Origin: Rhynchopus sp. YZ270_cl-10 | Lineage: Eukaryota; Euglenozoa; Diplonemea; Diplonemida; Diplonemidae | Reading direction: 5' to 3' | Length of the DNA: 64,000 bases | NCBI GenBank assembly: GCA_964035575.1 | Contig: OZ037901.1 | Span: 868,001-932,000 of the forward strand | Part shown: positions 30,745 through 41,226 of the stretch, in pieces | Position numbering within the stretch: position 1 is the stretch's first letter | Layout of the letters: each line of letters opens with the position of its first letter | Translations under genes and position numbers: made by a program | Notes under the pieces: generated by a model | The model's database searches: none | The model's input: only the letters and a program-made list of their open reading frames with translations | What the model was told of the DNA's origin: nothing

Positions 30745-30864
30745 TACCGTATTCGTACAAATTATCGACCGTACTAATGTTCGACCGTAAATATGTTCGA
30801 CATTTTCAGGATTTTTCTGGAAGTTCGACCTTTTTTACGGTCGAGCATTTTTACTAATACGGTA
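30745..30864. mobile_element. TA-flanked MITE, copy 1 (120 bp)
   Basis: Tips TACCGTATTCGTA and TACTAATACGGTA, with subterminal GTTCGACCGTAA-type motifs on both sides. The second copy at 51689-51792 shares tips and interior. TA tips fit a Tc1/mariner-type target. No coding capacity. Confidence 0.8.
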
Positions 30865-31241
30865 CTCTTTAGTTGAATCTGGGCATTTGTACATTTTTTT
30901 CCCCCCCCTCTTTGCTGTCTCGTTCTACTTCACGTATCCTCACAAGAAAAAAGGAGGGATGAGTACCTTTTGACAATCCTTTTTTTCATGTGAGGACAAA
31001 ACCTGGGGCAAAATAAAGAAGGGGGGAAAATAATAACGTTTCGGTACAAAGTGGAGGTCATGCTCATGATGTCTCTAGAGGTGAGAGAGAAAAATGGGAT
31101 ACTCCCCAATACAACTTACATGAGGTGGGCTTTTGTGATATCACAATGGTTGTGACAAAAAACAAAAACAAAAACAAAAACATGTTGTCAACTTCGCAAT
31201 ACAAATAAAAAGGCAAAAAAAAAAAAGAGTGATTTTTATTA

Positions 31242-31275
31242 ATGGTGACTAAGCATGAGAGGCTTAGGTTCATCT
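31242..31275 (+). repeat. Family-A stem-loop
   Basis: TGGTGACTAAGC, loop ATGAGAG, GCTTAGGTTCATCTC, tail ATAAACG and T-run. One loop change from consensus. Confidence 0.7.
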
Positions 31276-32000
31276 CATAAACGTTTTTTTTGTATTCTTT
31301 CTCTGAGCTCAAAGAAGCAAACATCAAAAAAATCACCCACCCGCTTCAATGCGTCATGTATCCAGCTACACTATTCCCCCTTTTTTTTTTCTCTCCCAAC
31401 AATTAACATAAAAAAGGGTGTCCTTTTTAAGTGTGTGGTTCAAAAAAATAGGTGGAAAGTGGAGTACTGAAGGAGGACACCATACTACCACCACTCAAAC
31501 ATTTTGTTTGTCAAAAAAAAAATATTTTAAGACCACTACACGAACGAGACCCGAGGGATCTCCCAGGGTCAAGACCGGTCACCCACAATTTTTTTTAACC
31601 CCCCTTTCATTCGCCCCACCCCACCACATCCCCCAAATGTACTTTCGCTTTGGCTCTCTCTCCCAGCCTCTCCCTCCTCCCTCCCTTTCCCCTCCCCCCT
31701 TTTTTGGGGTCATATTTTTTTTCTGCCCCACATAAATAAAGAAACGTTATTTTTTTTGGGAATTTTGGTTCCCATTTTGCGATACGGAAAAAAAGGGGGG
31801 GGGGGGGTAATGGCAAGATATGCCACTGTGTCTTTCTCTAACAAAGAAACGATGAGTTTTGATGGTTCGGGAAGAAGGGGAAGAGGTGTTAGGTAAAGTA
31901 AAGTGTTAGCACACACATGGGAGGGAAAATATCAACTGTCATTAGGCTCTTTGATCACTGATCTCGGGGGAGCAATCCCCTATCGATTAGAGTGACAAGA

Positions 32001-32168
32001 AACCTGGTTGATCCTGCCAGTAGTCATTACGCTTGTTTCAAGGATTAAGCCATGCAAGTCTCAGAGTAAATGGATTAACAGTGGATCTGCAGACTATGTG
32101 GGGAATGGGTGATACACAATGATCCTGCCAGTAGTCATACACTTGTTTCAAGGAATTAAGCCATGCAT
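32001..32168 (+). pseudogene. Broken 5' end of small-subunit rRNA, two pieces
   Basis: 32001-32095 starts AACCTGGTTGATCCTGCCAG and continues through GATTAAGCCATGCAAGTCTC to a decayed stretch that still resembles the segment before the first helices of 18S rRNA. 32121-32168 repeats GATCCTGCCAGTAGTCAT and AATTAAGCCATGCATG. A third scrap (CTGGTTGATTCCTGG) follows at about 32182. No further 18S sequence is present, so this is not an rRNA gene. It is a tandemly reduplicated fossil of the 18S 5' terminus. Confidence 0.85.
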
Positions 32169-32855
32169 GGTGTGTACTACGTTCTGGTTGATTCCTGGCT
32201 ATTTGATATTCATTTCAGTCTTCAACAATCCGATGACTCTTTCACGGTAATATTGTATGGGTGGTGCACACTGCACACATACAGATACAAACTGGGAAAA
32301 TGTTTCCACTCTCTTAAGGAACTACCTACAACACCTTTTTTTCCCGTCATATTTGATTTTCTCTGTTTCAAGGGTAGTGCCGTGGGGACATAATAGACCC
32401 TTCGATCCTGAGACGGCAACACAAAAAAAAAAAGAAAAAACGAATTGCTTTCTGCGGAAAAACTGGAATATTCTAAAAAAAAAATGCCCCAGAGTTTTAA
32501 CGTAGGGTTAGGGTGGGGCTTATACAGTGCGTAAATCCCGTGGGAATTGTTGACAAAAAAAAAAGAAGAAGAAGAAAAGGGTGGGTTGGGTGGGTGGAGG
32601 GAACAGAATGCATTGTCTTGTACGTTGTGTGTGAGTCTAAAACTGTACCCCCTTTCCCTGATTTCACCCTTTTTATTTCCTAGATTTCTTGAATTTTTTT
32701 TCGGTTCTGTCGAACCACATTGTGCAGATTTGTGGAACCCATCAAACACCTGACGTGCAGGGATTGCAGATAGTTGGTGATCCGGTCCCCCTCTGGTTGG
32801 CTGTTGCGGGTTTGAGCGGAGAGCAGCCGCAAATTGTCTCAGATCTGGCCCGTTA

Positions 32856-32915
32856 AATTCTGGGATTCAAAAAATTCACATCTCTTCGAGAAGATTTTTT
32901 GAAGAGTCCAGAATT
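32856..32915 (+). repeat. 60-nt three-tier hairpin upstream of the ARF-GEF gene
   Basis: AATTCTGG pairs with CCAGAATT, TTCAAAAAA with TTTTTTGAA, and ATCT with AGAT at the top. It belongs to no stem-loop family in the window. It may be a structured RNA or a foldback; no target duplication is visible. Confidence 0.5.
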
Positions 32916-33065
32916 GCACGCTAATAAAAAAACCCCGCACACCCCACAGAAAAACCACAAAGACACCTCTATACACTACTTTTCCCTTATCTTTAGGTTT
33001 TTCTTTTTTCTTTTTCTCTTTTTAAAATGGACAATCTTTGAGTTTGGTTGTCTTTTTTATTCAAT

Positions 33066-36000
33066 ATGAGCAGTGAGTTTTTAACTGCGAAAGAGGTGAA
33101 AGCCTTTTTTGATGATGTTCTGGCGAAGTTAATGAGGAAGGCGGATAAACGGCTTCCGAAGCTGGATGCTGCGGCGAAACATGCTTCGGGAAAGCTGTCT
33201 GCATGGTGGGAGAGGGAGAATTCGCAGGATGGGTTGATGTCATCACCTCCGGGGCCATCAGCGTTGCAGCACCGTAGGGCGTCTTCCTCCGCCCCAAGCG
33301 GCGCTGCGTCGACCATTTCCACTGCAGCCACCACACCACATCGATCCCACCGCATCAAGAAATCCCCTTCCCTCGTTGCCCCCACCTCCCCAGCGCATTG
33401 CGAATCCCTCATCCGCAAAGACTGCCTCTCCACAACCCTCAAAGGGTCTACTAATGGATGTGAAATGCCGGCACCCGATGCCTATCACTTCCATGCGTCC
33501 TTCCCTGCAGAGGAGTTGGTGTATTGCTTTAACATTGCGTTGGATAACGTTCACGACCGGAAGTGGCACATGAAGAAAGAATCTCGCGTTCAGGTTCTGA
33601 AAGTGAGTGTAGGAGGGTTTGCGGTGTTGGCTGATGGGGGTTGGTTGAAGGATACGATAACACTCAATGCAATTCCCGGTTCTGCATCAGGCGTAGGAAA
33701 GAACCTGGTGCAGGCCGCATTAGAGTTGTTAGTACAAAACGTTACTTCGAAGCGGGCAGATGTCACCTTAGCCGTTCTGAATGCAATCGAGGTGGTGCTA
33801 AGCGAAGCATACACCAACACAAATGCAACCTTATTTCAGGTCGTCGCGCAGGCCCTCTTTCGACTGCACATTTGCTCGCCTCTCGGGGAGGTCCGCATTG
33901 CAGCGAGAAACACCCTACAAAACTGTCTTCTCTCAATCCAATCCTCTGTCGAATCTGCTGCAGCAGAGAGGAAACAAAGCGTTCTCCTCCCCGTTCTCCT
34001 GGGAGGTCTATGCTGTACACTAGAAGCAACGAGACGGGCGAATTCTTATAAAAAGGTTCCCCTGAAGATGTCTCCACCTACCACAATAATGCCTCCAGCA
34101 CCACAGCCACGTACATTGACATTCCGACAGAGCAACCTCCCCTCTGACAAAGAAAGCTCGCCGCTCAATAAGACCGGGCTCCAACCAAAAGGGGGGACCT
34201 CTCCGGAGCTGACCACACCTCGGTCTGGGGCGCAGACACCGGAATTAGGGGGGACGGCGGGGTTGGGGGTTGCTGGCCGATCGAATTCGATGCCGGGAGC
34301 GTACGTTGCTGACGTCGAGCATGCACTTCGCGCAAAATTCGCAAACCCCGCTGGATCCTTCGCAAAGCTTGGTCATGGACCACCGAGGCGACCGTTTCAT
34401 CAACAGGCCCTTTCAGAATCTAACATCGTTCTCCCCCAAGGCGCGATTTGGGGACAAGAAAAACGGTCACCAAAATATTCAAAGAAAAGAAGCTCCGAGA
34501 ATAACTCTCCGTTGACAGGGCTTCTTTCACCAAGGTCTCCAGGGTTGCCGGAATGGGAGCAGATTGGGGAGGTCATGGAGGAGGAGGCGGTGTTTCGAGA
34601 ATTTTCGCAGAATACCGCGAATGCGTTAGAGGAGCTTCATGAGTCGATAAGGCAGATGGGGAGCACACCTTTGCCTCCGGTTCCGGAGCGGCCAGTGTTG
34701 AATTACTTCAAAGCGGTAAATGACGGAGGAGGAGGTACCGCACTGCTTGCAAACGAGCAGGATTTGTCGGAAACATTGCTTGCGTCACACCCTGAGCAGC
34801 ATGACCTGTTTCGGTTGATCAGAACGTTGTGTGCATTGGGTTGTGACGATGTGTCGCGCGAAACGGAGCAGGACAGCCCCAAGGTGCATGGCAGAGTGTT
34901 TGCGTTGGAATTGCTCCTTTTCATCTTCGAATCTGCAGGGGAAGGCTTTCAGGAGTCGTCAGCGTTGTGTTCGCTGATTAAAAACCATATCGCGAATGTG
35001 GTGTTGGTCAATCTAGCGTGCACCCGACCGAGCGCATTGTTTTTGACGGCGCTTAAAATCTTCCGGGTTTGTCTCAAAAAATTTCTGCGGTATATGAAGG
35101 CAGAGCTAGCCTGTATCCTTGTCTTCTCTATTCTTCCTGCAGCCAGAACTACATCGTGCTCATTCGAACAGCGCATCGCGATTTTGAATATGCTTGAACT
35201 CTTCGTTCCAGACATCCTCAAGCTCTTTCTCTTAAACGACTGCTCCGACGCCGGCGTCGATGTTGTCAAAGAAATTGTTCTGACCCTCACCTTTCTCGCA
35301 ACCCACCAATTTGTCCACAAAGAACGAACAACATACCCCCAAAGCACTCTGATGAGAGGAAAATCTGCCGAAATTTTAGCACAAATTATCGTTTCTCTGC
35401 AAGCCGCATTGGCTCTACCCCTAGAAAACCGAAAAATCCGCCTCGAAAATTCACCAACCCAAGATCTTCCAGACCCATCAGAGGACCCCAATGAAGGCGA
35501 AGGAAGGAAGGAATCGCTTCGAGGGAGAAGGCGGTCGTCTTCCGCAGGCTTCTCCGGCGCTCTGAATGTCTCTGTTGCGAATGACCGCAGTACGGCAGCA
35601 GGACCATGGCAGCAAACCCCTATGCAAACTAGCCTAGTCTTTTCTCCCAAAACACCGTTAACAGCGGACCATGATGTGGAATCAATTCTTGCAGATAGCC
35701 AAAGCTTCAATATTCTTGGTGAACCAGCAGAACCGTTGGAGAAGGAGAAGGAACATCATGGCCGCTTTAAAAGCTTGGAATGTACGTTGGATATGCCTGC
35801 TGCAACGACATTGGGGAGAGACCCACAAACTAAAGATGCAAAAGAAGCTCTCAACATTCGCACAACGTCACCTAAAGGAGAACATTCTGGGAAACCCAAA
35901 AGCGTGCCGCAATTTCAATACTGCAGAGACCTGGATCATTTTCAAAGCTATTCTAATAAATGGATTATGCGGCGGGTGGTAGATGCCTACCGAAACTCTT

Positions 36001-37623
36001 GGAAAGAAGGGTTAAAGCATTTGGTAGGGTATGCGGTGCTTCATGATAAACGGCCTTCTACGGTTGCAGCCTTTTTGTTTCATAATGCGGTAACATATAG
36101 GTTAGACCCTTCACAAACCGGTGATATGTTGTTGCGAAACAAACCATGGAATCACACTGTGCTAATCGAGTATTTGCAGCTCTATGATATGAGAGGGTTG
36201 TCGCTTGATATGGCAATGAGAAGGATTTTGTCGCAGTTTCTGCCGTGTGGTGAGTCGCAAATTATGGATAGGCTGATGATGTCTATAGTCTCCGAATATG
36301 CGGCACAAAATGAACACCATCCAATCGTTTCTCCAGACGGAAAATTTCAGAAAGGGCTTTCCGTGATGCTACCGTACCAACTCCTTCGTGAGGTTGTTGA
36401 GAAGAAGCAGGAAGAAGGGGATGTTGTGACTCTCCAGTCATTTGATGATCTCGCTTCTTCAACGGCCACTTCTATTACAGATAAGGCAACGGATACGACC
36501 AAATCTTATCGTGGTGGGATATATGCTGCTGCCACACCCGAACCTGAATCAGAATCTGGACCACGTCCAGTATCTTCGAGGTGCTCTTCAGAAGGGTCCT
36601 TTGGGAATGCGGAGGAGGCAGACCCAGGGCCAGCTTATGCGGTGCCTTTGGAGGATTTTGGATCGAAGCAGACACAGAGATATCCTATTATTGCAACGTT
36701 GTTGGAAGATTCGCCTGCGACAGAGTCCATGATGCAGGTGAAGATCCTTCCTGACTATATTGAATCCGAAGTAGAGTTGAAAGAAGAGGACGGAGGGGCG
36801 AAAGATGGGGCAGGTGAATCACGCCATGCAGGGAAAGTCTTTCTTGTACCAAAGGAGCGTGTGTTGAAGCTTGATTTTGTGTATCTGGCAGGGACGACAG
36901 TGCTGATCGTGAACACACAGACGCACAATAAAAATGTGGGCAAGGCGGACTCACAGAGTATTCTCTCGTTGGTCGCAATGCTCGAGTACGAGGCGGAGGG
37001 TGTCATCAGCGGGGCAGCATGTGAACAGCTCCTCGACCCCATCTTCAAAACAGAGATAACGCTTGACAAAGGATACTCTGAACCGGTATGGTTGATACTA
37101 TGGAATCGGGGGAAAGGGGTTATGTGGGGTCTTATATCGTGTCAGGTCCCAGGTCTTCATTTTTTCTTTGAAAATATTTATGAAAATGGCCATGAGAGGA
37201 TTTTTTTAGCATTAGGTAGATGAGGAAACGAATCCTACCTCCATTTTTCTTATTCCTTTTTCTTATACAAAAAAAACATCTCAGAGTCGTTACGAACTGC
37301 TGCGCGAGAACCATCAATGCTGGATGGAGTGGCGGGATGAGAAGGCGAAGGGGAACAAAGAGGCCTCCCAACCCAAGGAGGCGAAGAAGGCCAAGGTGCT
37401 GGCACGCTTTGAGGAGTGGCGTGCGAAGGAGTCGCGCGTTGAGGTTTCATCGAAGCCGATGGAAGACTCGGAGCTGCCTCCTGTCAAGGCTGCGGCCAAA
37501 GCGTATGCGTTTCGTTCTTTTTCAGACACAGATAATGGACTTCACAACATCTCAAAAACAATGACTGATTTGAACAACAACAGAGCCAGGAGAGCGACCC
37601 CCTCGGGGTCTGCTGTGTCTTAA
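33066..37623 (+). CDS. Large ARF-GEF-like protein (BIG/GBF type) with degenerate Sec7 domain
   Basis: Exons 33066-37085 and 37285-37623 (intron GTATGG to CTCAG) give 1452 residues. The layout follows BIG/GBF guanine-exchange factors of Golgi and endosomes: an N-terminal DCB-like helical region (about 1-300), a disordered Ser/Pro stretch (about 315-530), an HUS-like helical region (about 590-760), another disordered stretch, and a Sec7-like domain (about 960-1100). In Sec7 the second helix motif survives as CGESQIMDRLM. The catalytic glutamate finger (GDYLGE in active GEFs) reads GDMLLR, with Arg1024 where Glu is required, so exchange activity is doubtful. A PH-like beta segment follows, then a Lys-rich tail. 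A 4-codon upstream ORF lies at 33027. Could be a divergent regulator rather than a GEF. Confidence 0.75.
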
Positions 37624-37657
37624 ACCCCCTTCCCCAGCCCCACTCCATTTTGAGGAA

Positions 37658-38292
37658 ATGTTCAGCCCTGAGGAGGAACTGCTCATGATGATGTGCTTTC
37701 AAAATTATAGTGTATCCACTCAAAAAAAACTTCAACAGTTATGAGAAAGGCGCGTCTCTCATCCGTGAAGTGACAATGGGGTTTATCTACTCCGGTGTGC
37801 ACGTCAGTGGTAGGCATATCGAAAACCCTGCCCGCCGTGAGCATGTGCCCCTTGCTTTTATGGTATGCGTTATTGGTGTAAAACATTATAGAGATCTTTT
37901 TGACACTGGATAAAACTCCATCTTTCGATTGAAAATAATGTCTTAATCTTTGAACAGGCAATCTGGCCAGTCGCGTCGCTCTGCTTTGACCGCATTCTGG
38001 GTACCTGCGATGACTTTGCGCTGTGTATGTTGGGGGGTTTATTCATTGCCTTGTTGACACATTGTATATCTCATTTGCATCTCAAACTACAGTGCAAAGG
38101 GTGAACCGTGCCTGCGCCATAGGCCTGCGACTCAGCAGCGAGATGGACATCCCGACACAGGTCATGCACGAAGAGAAGTCTGCTGCAGCAGGTGTCATCC
38201 AGCGCTGGGGCGATTTCCACAAGGTCTCTGCCGTTGCACCGCCAGCGACGAACCCAGTCAGCACCCTTGCATATCTGCACGCCTTCCTGTGA
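37658..38292 (+). CDS. Small multi-exon protein of unknown function
   Basis: Three exons are well supported by frame and splice sites: 37739-37862, 37958-38024 and 38093-38292, with introns starting GTATGC and GTATGT and ending CAG. They encode a readable chain through GFIYSGVHVSGRHIENPARR, AIWPVASLCFDRILG, CAIGLRLSSEMDIPTQV and NPVSTLAYLHAFL, then a stop. A first exon, 37658-37692 (MFSPEEELLMM), would give 141 residues but needs a GTGCTT donor unlike every other donor here; the start may instead be the ATG at 37775. I do not recognise the family. Two mildly hydrophobic segments may be membrane-associated. The gene begins only 34 nt after the ARF-GEF stop, which fits a polycistronic transcript. 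Confidence 0.5.
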
Positions 38293-38964
38293 TGCAACTG
38301 GTGGTGGTGTGGTGTGGTGTTGTTTAGCGAGCCACGGCCATACTTTCATTCAATGTAGGTTGTTTGCACGTTTGGTGAAAAACGTTTTTTTTTTCTAGCT
38401 CCCTGTTTTTGTTTTTTTGCGGCAGTTGTCCTCAATGAATGGACAACAATATTTCTTCAAGGAATTTATTTTTAATCATTTCAGTGTCTTGCGTTGTTAC
38501 GCGCAGCACTACAAAAAAATGAGGGACCGAAAGCGAGAGGGCGCTGCACCTCCCTAAAGGGTCGGGGCGCACAAAAAAATGGAAACTACTTTTAGAAAAT
38601 TCCAACTATTTTAACACTAGAAGAGAACCGAGACAATAACTAGGGATTTGTGGTTAAATGGGGGGAGGGGGGGGTTTCACTATTTTCCCAAATTCTTCAA
38701 CAAAAAATACAAAAAAAAAAAGCAGGGTTGTGATAACCGTGGATAAAGAACAAGAACGACCACATTTCACAATATACCACACATCAAAAACAATAAACTC
38801 TGCAAAAAACTGTCCTATCCTCCAAAACAAATGATACCACCTATATTTTTTCCCTTTCAAAAACCCTCCCAAATTTGACCCCCCCTTTTCACCCCCCTTT
38901 CTCTTGATATCCAAATTCAGACAACTTGCTCACCACACAACAAACCAAAACACCCTCAAACACA
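38293..38964. other. Intergenic gap, no feature
   Basis: About 670 bp of A/T-rich DNA with a poly-G run near 38659-38674. I see no gene or stem-loop. AAATTCAG at 38913-38920 may be the acceptor for the next gene. Confidence 0.45.
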
Positions 38965-39252
38965 ATGTCGTACCCTTACTACCCGACCGCCTACTCGACC
39001 GCCTACCCGTACGGCTCCCCGTACGTGTCTGCCTCCCCGTACGTGGCACCCGTGTCGCCGTACTACGGAGGGTACAGCGCGGCCGCCAGCGTGCACGCCG
39101 CCGCTGCCACCAGCGCAGCCATCCAGAGCGCATCGATCCGTCGTGCACGTGACGCCGAGGTCTCCGCCTCCGTTGCTCGCGCCCGTGCTCTTTCCGCCAC
39201 CCCGTACCACCACTACGACGTTGCACCACTCTCCCCCCGTTACTACTACTGA
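38965..39252 (+). CDS. Small Tyr/Ala-rich repeat protein, copy 2
   Basis: A 95-residue member of the family at 14853 and 40023, the most diverged of the three. It starts MSYPYYPTAYSTAYPYGSPY, has one Ala-rich helix segment (AASVHAAAATSAAIQSASI) followed by RRARDAEVSASVARAR, and ends LSPRYYY. The single helical repeat versus two or three in the sisters shows the repeat number is free to change. C-ending codon bias is strong. Function unknown. Confidence 0.78.
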   Translation: MSYPYYPTAYSTAYPYGSPYVSASPYVAPVSPYYGGYSAAASVHAAAATSAAIQSASIRRARDAEVSASVARARALSATPYHHYDVAPLSPRYYY

Positions 39253-40022
39253 AAGGAGGGGTAAGGGGAGAAAAAGAAAAAAAAACAAAAACAGTACCAA
39301 GGCTTTTTAGATAAAGCCTTTTTTTTTATTTTTTGTAAATTTGAAAAAACAAAAAAAGTAAAAAGACCAAATTTGTAATTATGATGGAATTCCACAAAAA
39401 AAAAAATTATTATGAAACCCACCGGATCGATTCCCCCCTATTTTTAGTTTAGTGAGCCAAGTAAAGAAGAAGAGAAAAGAAATTGAGTGCTTTTTTTTTA
39501 AAAATAGATTTTATCGTAAAAGATGAAATGTGGAGAAGACAAAAAATGGACGTCATTTCTTTTTGATTTTCCCATCTATTTGGACAATGATTTTTTTCTT
39601 TTTCTTCAACAGTGTTTTTTTTGTTGATTTTTTTTGTTCTTTTTATTCCCCGCTGCCAGGGCCACACATCATACTTGTTAGTTGCAGATGAGCACAAATG
39701 GCTGATCTTCCCTTTCCTTTTTTCGGTTTCTGAAAGTGGTCATTTTTCTTGTAGAACAAGGGAACAATTTCCCTTTGTTTTCCATGCCACTAATAGACCT
39801 TGCAAGGGAGATGTGTATGTTCTCGGCACAAAAAAAAAAACTTTCTTTCTTTATACGATTCGATTCAAAACAAAATAAAACAAAACGACTAGTATGAAAC
39901 CAACAAAACACAAAAAAAAGATTCTATCATTTTTCTTTAGACCTCCCTCCCCTCTCCCCTCTCTAAATTCACCACCATACAGTCTTCGACCACACACAAA
40001 AACACCCCTTCCTTTTTCCACT
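39253..40022. other. Intergenic gap with a terminator-like hairpin
   Basis: 770 bp of A/T-rich DNA. Apart from the hairpin at 39299-39328 I see nothing. A CTTTAG at about 39935-39940 may be the next acceptor. Confidence 0.45.
39299..39328 (+). terminator. Hairpin plus T-run downstream of Tyr/Ala copy 2
   Basis: AAGGCTTT pairs with AAAGCCTT around TTAGAT, then eight T, 46 nt after the stop codon. It looks like a bacterial intrinsic terminator; in this genome a role in 3'-end formation is only a guess. Confidence 0.4.
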
Positions 40023-40337
40023 ATGTCCTACTACCCATACACCGCGTCTGCGTACGGTGCGTACCCGTACACCGCTGGACTGTACTCCTCCCCGTACAGC
40101 CACGTTGCATCCCCGTACTACTCGGCAACGGCGGACATTGTTGCGGCAAACGCCGCAGCCAGCGCAGCAACCACGAACGCGATCATCCAGTCTGAGTCGA
40201 TCCGCCGTGTGCGCGACGCTGAGGCGGCCAGCCATGCCGCCGCAAGCGCCGCCGCCACCAACGCCGCCATCTCCGCGTCGGTCCGCCGCTCCCACTACTA
40301 CGACCCCGTCCTCTCCTCCCCCCGTTACTACTACTAG
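40023..40337 (+). CDS. Small Tyr/Ala-rich repeat protein, copy 3
   Basis: A 104-residue sister of copy 1: the first 20 codons and the last about 70 are nearly identical at DNA level, but one helical repeat is missing and the sequence SHVASPYYSATADIV replaces it. The C-terminus is again LSSPRYYY. The shared DNA stretches with copy 1, 25 kb away, end close to the start and soon after the stop, which suggests gene conversion or recent transposition of the coding unit. Confidence 0.8.
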   Translation: MSYYPYTASAYGAYPYTAGLYSSPYSHVASPYYSATADIVAANAAASAATTNAIIQSESIRRVRDAEAASHAAASAAATNAAISASVRRSHYYDPVLSSPRYYY

Positions 40338-41226
40338 GGAGTGTTTGGGATTAGGGTTTCAAAGGACTCTTTTTTAGACACGCCTAACCGCGTGCAAATT
40401 ATGAATTTTTCAAATATTATGACGGGTCTTTTTTAATAAATGCCCGCAAAAAATCGACGGAAAAAAATGTAAAAACCCTGTTCAAAAAAGTGTCGATCCC
40501 CCCCATATTGTGTCCCCAAACCCCCCCACACACACACACGTATTATTTGGGTTGATTGGATACAAAGAGAAGGAAAAAAATCGTGAAATAGAGGGAAAAT
40601 GAAAGGTTGGGTGTCCAGGAATTCAAGAGGCCATACAGTATGTAGTGGGGTGGGAGGTGTAGGCTAGGCCAGCCGTAACTCACCACCCCCCCCCCCCCCC
40701 CCTATCTGTTCTGTGGGGTTTGTTTATTTTTCTTTTTTTTTGCATTCAAGGTTTCGGTGGGATTAGCTACCCCTTCTATTCCTTTGTAGAAAAAAAGCAA
40801 AACAATTCCTTGCGGGATGTGTGCGTTCTTTTTACCTGGTTCTTTCACTACCAAAGTTTTTTCTGTCATGTGTCACCCTTTTGTTTGTTTGTTTTTTGTA
40901 TCCTCGACAAAGCCTTTTCTTTGCAAAAGATGAAGTGAAAATAAAATGCCGTGCACGGTAAAAAAAAACATTACGCTCAGGAATAAAACAGGCGTCGCAA
41001 CACCAAAAAAAACCCCCCCCAGTTCCTTTTCTTTTTGTTCACAACACAAAGGTATTTTCCTTTTGCTGAGTGTTTTTTTTTTCATTGAGTACCTTTTTTT
41101 TTTCCACCCAAAAAAACCAATTTGCAATAAAAAAAAAAAACGAAGGGGGATATCTTTCTTGTATTACATTTTAACTCTCCTCACTCTTCTCTCTCATTTA
41201 GTTAACAGAGACCACAACGACAAACA
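40338..41226. other. Intergenic gap, low complexity
   Basis: About 890 bp with a poly-C run (40685-40702), T-runs and no gene. Pyrimidine-rich DNA with CATTTAG and AACAG (41201, 41208) precedes the next start. Confidence 0.45.

Larger units (their letters stand above)
26604..33065. other. 6.5-kb repeat-rich gap
   Basis: No intact gene on either strand. It holds family-A stem-loops (26930, 27243, 30170, 30363, 31242), B and C stem-loops (29994-30160), a hAT-like element with a nested TTAA element (27352-29472), a TA-flanked MITE (30745-30864), broken small-subunit rRNA pieces (32001-32168) and a 60-nt hairpin (32856-32915). Separate entries describe each. The rest is homopolymer-rich. Confidence 0.6.

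Noticed and set aside
2122-31275. Stem-loops as H/ACA snoRNAs, tRNA-like SINE pieces or CRISPR repeats
   Set aside because: At about 30-40 nt they are too short for H/ACA or tRNA folds, and they are dispersed without regular spacers, so not CRISPR.
37658-37692. First exon of the 37.7-kb gene
   Set aside because: The frame fits, but the donor would be GTGCTT while all others are GTATG. Kept only as a possibility in that entry.
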